Of a DNA stretch of 64,000 nucleotides, positions 59,467 to 64,000 are shown piece after piece. A program made the translations under genes and the position numbers. Below the pieces are notes generated by a model. The model saw only the letters and a list, made by a program, of their open reading frames with translations, was not told where the DNA came from and did no database searches. The first letter of the stretch is position 1. Every line of letters starts with the position of its first letter. The stretch comes from Apostichopus japonicus (lineage: Eukaryota > Echinodermata > Holothuroidea > Aspidochirotida > Stichopodidae), in the NCBI RefSeq assembly GCF_037975245.1, contig NC_092582.1, positions 16,585,577 through 16,649,576 on the forward strand, written 5' to 3'.

Positions 59467-60925
59467 GTCCCGTTTAAACTGGGAACCGGTATACTTATAT
59501 AAACGTAGCTATGCCTATACTTCTTCTTTTAATTTTGCAAATTAAGCATTTTTTAATAGTGACTATATAATGGAACTTTATACATGAGAATTCTTTTAAA
59601 TATTACAAGTTAAATAACAATAAAACGACAATTATTATTCGTAACAGAACACCAAAAAAAGTTACTCGTGGATCTACACATGCAACTTGTACTTGGTATA
59701 CAGAACAGTATGCCATCTTGCAGTTACAGAATCAGTGAAACTGTATGTATTTCCTCAGTACCATGCAGATGCTTCCAAAAAATGCATCTTGCAACTTATT
59801 TTAGATTTTCGAGTTTTTCACAGATCATTGTAATAAGAAATAAACACTATATAAAATAAGGTTGTAAATGTCATTCATCTCGGTGACCCATTTACACGTA
59901 GAACCAATCAGTTTCTTGCACCTAATATTAAAACGACTGAATGGATACGTCTAGTAGATTAGTATATTAGGCAACGCAAACTCTTCCATGCATTTTCTGC
60001 ACTGCCAATTGGAGGTTAAATATATCATAATATATATGCCATTGCTGAATAAGGTCACATAGGGGGACCCCAAACTTCACTACATATTGTACAAAATCCG
60101 GTATTCCTGCATTGTCAACTATACATGAGTCCTGTCTCATTTTTCGTTTTTTCTTAAATAAATGTATAACCATGACTTCCAATTAATTAGAAATTACTTT
60201 GCCAAATTAGCATAACCCAAATCCCTCTGAATCGTCACTCCTGTTAATCCATTTCGTTCATTATCCTATACCCTCTCTCTCTCTCAAACAACACAAAGCC
60301 ACTTGCCCCGTACCGGAGGATGTTTTAATTTGTACTGTCTCCCTGTTGGACATATGCCGCACGTGTCCGCCTATTACCTCACCTATAGACTCAGCTTCAC
60401 TCACTTGCCCGAGTCACAATTCCCAAGAAGAATTTAATCAGTCAACGAGTCTAAGCACTTCTTAATGATACTTCAACTAACGACCTTAATGGAGGCGTCT
60501 TTTTTTTTTTAAACAACCTGTTTCATTTTGGTTGGAAATTGAGCAGGAAATGATGAAACACCTTCAGAATCAGAAGGAAACGGAGAGAGAGAAAGTGAGA
60601 AAGTGAAGGAGGAGAACGTGACTCTAAATCCGCCAACGTCGCGTCACATATAGGTTTGATTAAGACGAGAAATCACAAAACGTGTATCTTTCTCTGGTGT
60701 CTACATATCTGTTTGATCTGATGGTATAAACGAACGTGGGAATTTTCGTCGGGCACATGCAAAAATTTATGCAAATTTATTGAGAATAGGGAAGAAGTGG
60801 TTGGGAATGTTAAATAATTGTTAGGATTTGAAAATAAAGGCAAGACAGTTTAACGTGCCATCCAACGACAGGGCCGCACACTGATGTATGCATGTATCCT
60901 CGTAATAATAATATCCGTATATCTG

Positions 60926-60969
60926 TATATAGGCCTATATATATGCCCATATATAGGCCTATATAAAGG

Positions 60970-61034
<65 letters not shown>
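60926..61034. repeat. (AT)n microsatellite preceded by TATAGGCCTATA palindromes
   Basis: Copies of the palindrome TATAGGCCTATA and a variant AAAGGCCTATA lead into about 60 bp of AT dinucleotides. The frames across it are artefacts. Confidence 0.9.
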
Positions 61035-61036
<2 letters not shown>

Positions 61037-62339
61037 ACATATCCTTTAATTGCGCGGTTTCATTTATTTATTTAAATTATGCAATTTGTTTATATATATT
61101 ACATATATTACATATTCGTAGAATGATTCTGATATTTCTCTTTTCCACTACGTAAAAAATAATTCGAGGGTTTCTTTTAAGTTTGATCTTATTCTGGTAT
61201 GACGAGCCTACTGCCCCTCATTTCCCCAGTGGCCATGCACGTAACCAACGTTTTAAAAAAAAAATATGTATATATAATAGATAGAAAAATCACTAGACGC
61301 AATACTTAATAACTAATTAACAACCTTGTGAGCGGACAGCCATGTCACATATGAGATGTTTTTTGTTCCTCAATAAATCTTCCCGAGAATAGAAAGTTCA
61401 CGATACACATTTTTTGCATTATCGCCTTTAAATAGCCAAAATCCAACAGAGCGCGGGCTTTTTCCCATCTTACAACAAGTTTCACGGACTGTTCTCTTTT
61501 TCTTTCTGTCCCTCCCATCATTTATTAATCAACCACTTCTGTCATTAGGTTTTTCCAATTTCCTCCAGATTTGTTGGAAATTTTAACCGCTATTAAACTT
61601 ACATACAATCATCGTTTTTTTTTTTTTTGTATGCCTCTCCCCATTTTTGGTCTTTGTTGAAAAAGGCGCTAAAAAAAATTGAGACTGAAATAAACACACA
61701 CGAGCTACCATAAAAATTGATGGCGGGCTCACTGCAGAGGTGTACGGGGGAACAAGATGGCGCGATTGTTTGCGCCTGCTGAAAAACGGGGAAAACAAGA
61801 AAGAAAAAAGAAGAAAAAAAAAGCAGGCGATGACCAAATGGTCGGATACTCTAGAACACGCGTGATAATGTTATGGTCCTTGAATAATATTATTTAACGA
61901 CCATATAATGAAGACTACTTGGTGAACTTTTACTTGAAATTTTCATATTGTTAATGTCCAGCTCATGTTCATAAATCACAGCCACACATGAAGAATAAGT
62001 CATAAGGATGATTTATGTTGACCAATAGGTGTATATGTGTATATGTGTGTATAGGTATATGTGTGAATCTTAAGAAAAGAAGGCTCCATTGCCCCGCGGA
62101 GTATTAAGCTTGTAAAAAAACTCAAAAACTTAATATAAAAATTGAAGTGGTCGATTATGATACATAACGAAAATATTGTTCAATCTGTTATTATTTGTTG
62201 TTGTTGTGGTTGTTGGTATTCCACAATCTGATTATTGAATATTCTTTCGATATTCCTTTCTTTTGTATCCCATTTTAAAGACAATATCTTGAACATTCCA
62301 CACTATAATCTGATATTATTATATCATCTCTTTGATTTA

Positions 62340-63310
62340 TTTATATCGTTTATGGGAAGAGCAATAAGCAATGTTATCCATTGAATGTTATTAAAGGTGA
62401 TCAATATTTATCACACGATTGCTAAATATACCATTTAAAAAGTGATGAATATATTGATCTTAAATATTTCAAATAAATGAGGGACTCTTTAACACCACTC
62501 AGTGACTAATATAATAAAAATAATAATTCAAATTCTATGTTATTTAATAAGTGGTATAAATACAATATATTGCTTCGATAAAGTGATCAAGATATTGCTC
62601 AATATCTTAATATCTTGGATACAATAATCAATATATTGACATATGTACTACAGACAATGCTGTCTCTTCTAAATGATATCACATATTACTATTACCAGGG
62701 TTCAATATTAATAGCTTAAATACTACGTCGTTCGACAAATGAACAATATTATAACATTAAATGGAAGAAATTGTGATTAGAATAAAAAATCGGCTTGAAA
62801 TAATATCTATATCAAAGATATAATTCTCAAAACGTTTTATCTAAAGGGGAAATATTATCACTTGGGTTCTATATATATATATATATATAATGTTTTATCA
62901 CTGGGCATGTTATTCAGTATCATTATTATCAGCTAGACAGCTTATATTACTGAAAAGATGATAATGAGCTACAACTTGAACCCTTATGTGTCATCACCGG
63001 TAAACTGATGAAGAAAATGACCACGAATAAAAAAGAGTTTACAATGTTATCACTTGAATGTGTTATAAATCATGAAGGTCAAGATATTGACTTTAATACT
63101 GCAAAACAAGTGCAATATTAGTAATAAATGCATACATACACTTAAAACCAATTAATATAATGACTTTAAATACATATCATAATCCCGAGGCCGGCGGGAC
63201 ATATTACCACTCAGTGACCAATACATTATCCCAAATATGATATTATTCGAAAAGTGGTAAATTTTAACACTTTTTGTACCTTGAATGTCATTCACAAAAA
63301 TTGTTATCAA
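62340..63310. repeat. Degenerate tandem array with TTATCACTTGAATG / GTGATCAAGATATTG motifs
   Basis: Diverged copies of TTATCACTTGAATGT and AAAGTGATCAAGATATTG-like blocks recur at roughly 60-90 bp intervals, separated by AT-rich spacers. Examples begin near 62370, 62440, 62578, 62850, 63045 and 63260. The spacing is irregular, so it is older or less homogenised than the other two arrays. Confidence 0.5.
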
Positions 63311-64000
63311 GTAAATCACCTAAATGCTACCTCATAAAAAATGAACCCAACAGATTCCAAAGAGGCGGCATTACCCTTTTCTTAGTTTATGTAAACAATG
63401 TGCAAACAGGCAAACATTAAGTTTCTTTGTTTAATAACGTAAACATCATATCAACATGTAATATGACTGAATAGAAAAGAAAAGAAACGCGAAAATTTAT
63501 TTGTGCTTGCGCGTGATATTAAATTATGATCCTTAACGTTATTTCCTCTCCACAAGTGTATCTTTTGCTTGGGGTGGGGGAGGGCGGTGGAGGGGTGGAG
63601 GGGAGGAGAGAGGGTGATAATTCTGAAATGAGGGATACACGTTGTTTCAAATCATCACTGAAACCATTTAAGACGGTAGAGTCTGAAAAACAAAATCCCC
63701 CTCTCTCTTTAAAAGCTCTTTATAGGTTTTAGCTCTCGTTGGGTTTGAACATATTTCTTAATATTTCAAATGTATCACGAAGTAACAGTTGACTTCGTGA
63801 CTTTTTTATCATAATTAAAATATGAATAATTAATTAATGATCTTATTCGCTTATATCTGAAGTTTCGCCGTGACAGATGTGCAGTTTGTCGACTTAAAAA
63901 CTCATAATTTTTCCAAATATCAAAATTTTATTTTATTTTAATAAGATCAACCATCCTCTTAGTCATGCCTAGTATCTTATCACCTATCCTTATATTAGAA
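63311..64000. other. Right edge of window, no gene recognised
   Basis: Contains a purine-rich G-rich stretch (about 63570-63620) and AT-rich sequence. I see no exon or repeat with clear ends. Confidence 0.4.

Larger units (their letters stand above)
56379..62339. other. Upstream region of Lhx3/4, no gene recognised
   Basis: Would contain the Lhx3/4 promoter if the first exon is right. Poly-C (57510), (CA)n-free AT-rich sequence, T and A tracts and the two AT microsatellites listed separately are present. A short plus-strand frame starting ATGGCGCGA at 61757 lies in a small GC-richer patch but is not convincing. No exon is supported. Confidence 0.35.

Noticed and set aside
59174-61075. Ile-Tyr repeat frames over AT microsatellites
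   Set aside because: Translation of (AT)n; no protein meaning.
61757-61900. Plus-strand ATG (AACAAGATGGCGCG) followed by a Lys-rich frame in a small GC-rich patch
   Set aside because: The ATG context and YY1-like core are suggestive of a first exon, but the frame is about 46 codons, has no good donor and no recognisable sequence.

Overview
The window is animal nuclear DNA: AT-rich, with short exons split by long GT/AG introns, abundant microsatellites and small transposons. A single invertebrate-type Lhx3/4 gene, rather than separate Lhx3 and Lhx4, argues for a non-vertebrate. The protein sequences and the style of repeats (GGCGTAGCCA-type fragments, TATAGCGCT repeats, TGACCTTTGACC repeats, many poly-G tracts) suggest a deuterostome invertebrate, most likely an echinoderm. 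The phylum is an inference, not something read directly.

Four genes can be assembled exon by exon by eye. (1) 977-5740, minus strand: a complete four-exon centromeric histone H3 variant (CENP-A), 171 aa. (2) 10181-15681, plus strand: a complete six-exon calcyclin-binding protein/Siah-interacting protein (CACYBP), 224 aa. It is head-to-head with CENP-A across about 4.4 kb that is largely filled with repeats. (3) 23513-25117, minus strand: the two 3' coding exons of a CISD3-like double-CDGSH iron-sulfur protein, convergent with CACYBP. Its 5' exon(s) were not found. (4) 34045-56378, minus strand: an LIM-homeobox transcription factor of the Lhx3/Lhx4 class, with five secure exons (LIM1, LIM2, two homeodomain exons, C-terminus) and a plausible 31-nt first coding exon. 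A likely last exon of an unidentified plus-strand gene lies at 295-394, and an unidentified possible first exon lies on the minus strand at 28186-28395.

These genes do not form a pathway; this is ordinary eukaryotic gene order. The co-location of CACYBP with an Lhx3/4 gene echoes human 1q25, where CACYBP and LHX4 both lie, and may be a remnant of ancestral linkage.

The non-coding DNA is structured. There are three small DNA transposons with inverted repeats and target duplications (9343-9720, 19383-20083, 21024-21364). There are two long foldback elements inside introns (3010-3764 in CENP-A and 46982-47221 in Lhx3/4). A 145-bp tandem repeat at 18838-19279 carries a perfect DR1 nuclear-receptor-type site in its first copy. 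Three tandem arrays lie in or upstream of Lhx3/4 (40045-40625, about 51290-52845, about 62340-63310) and are built of short palindromic units. No CRISPR array, prokaryotic system, rRNA or credible tRNA was seen.
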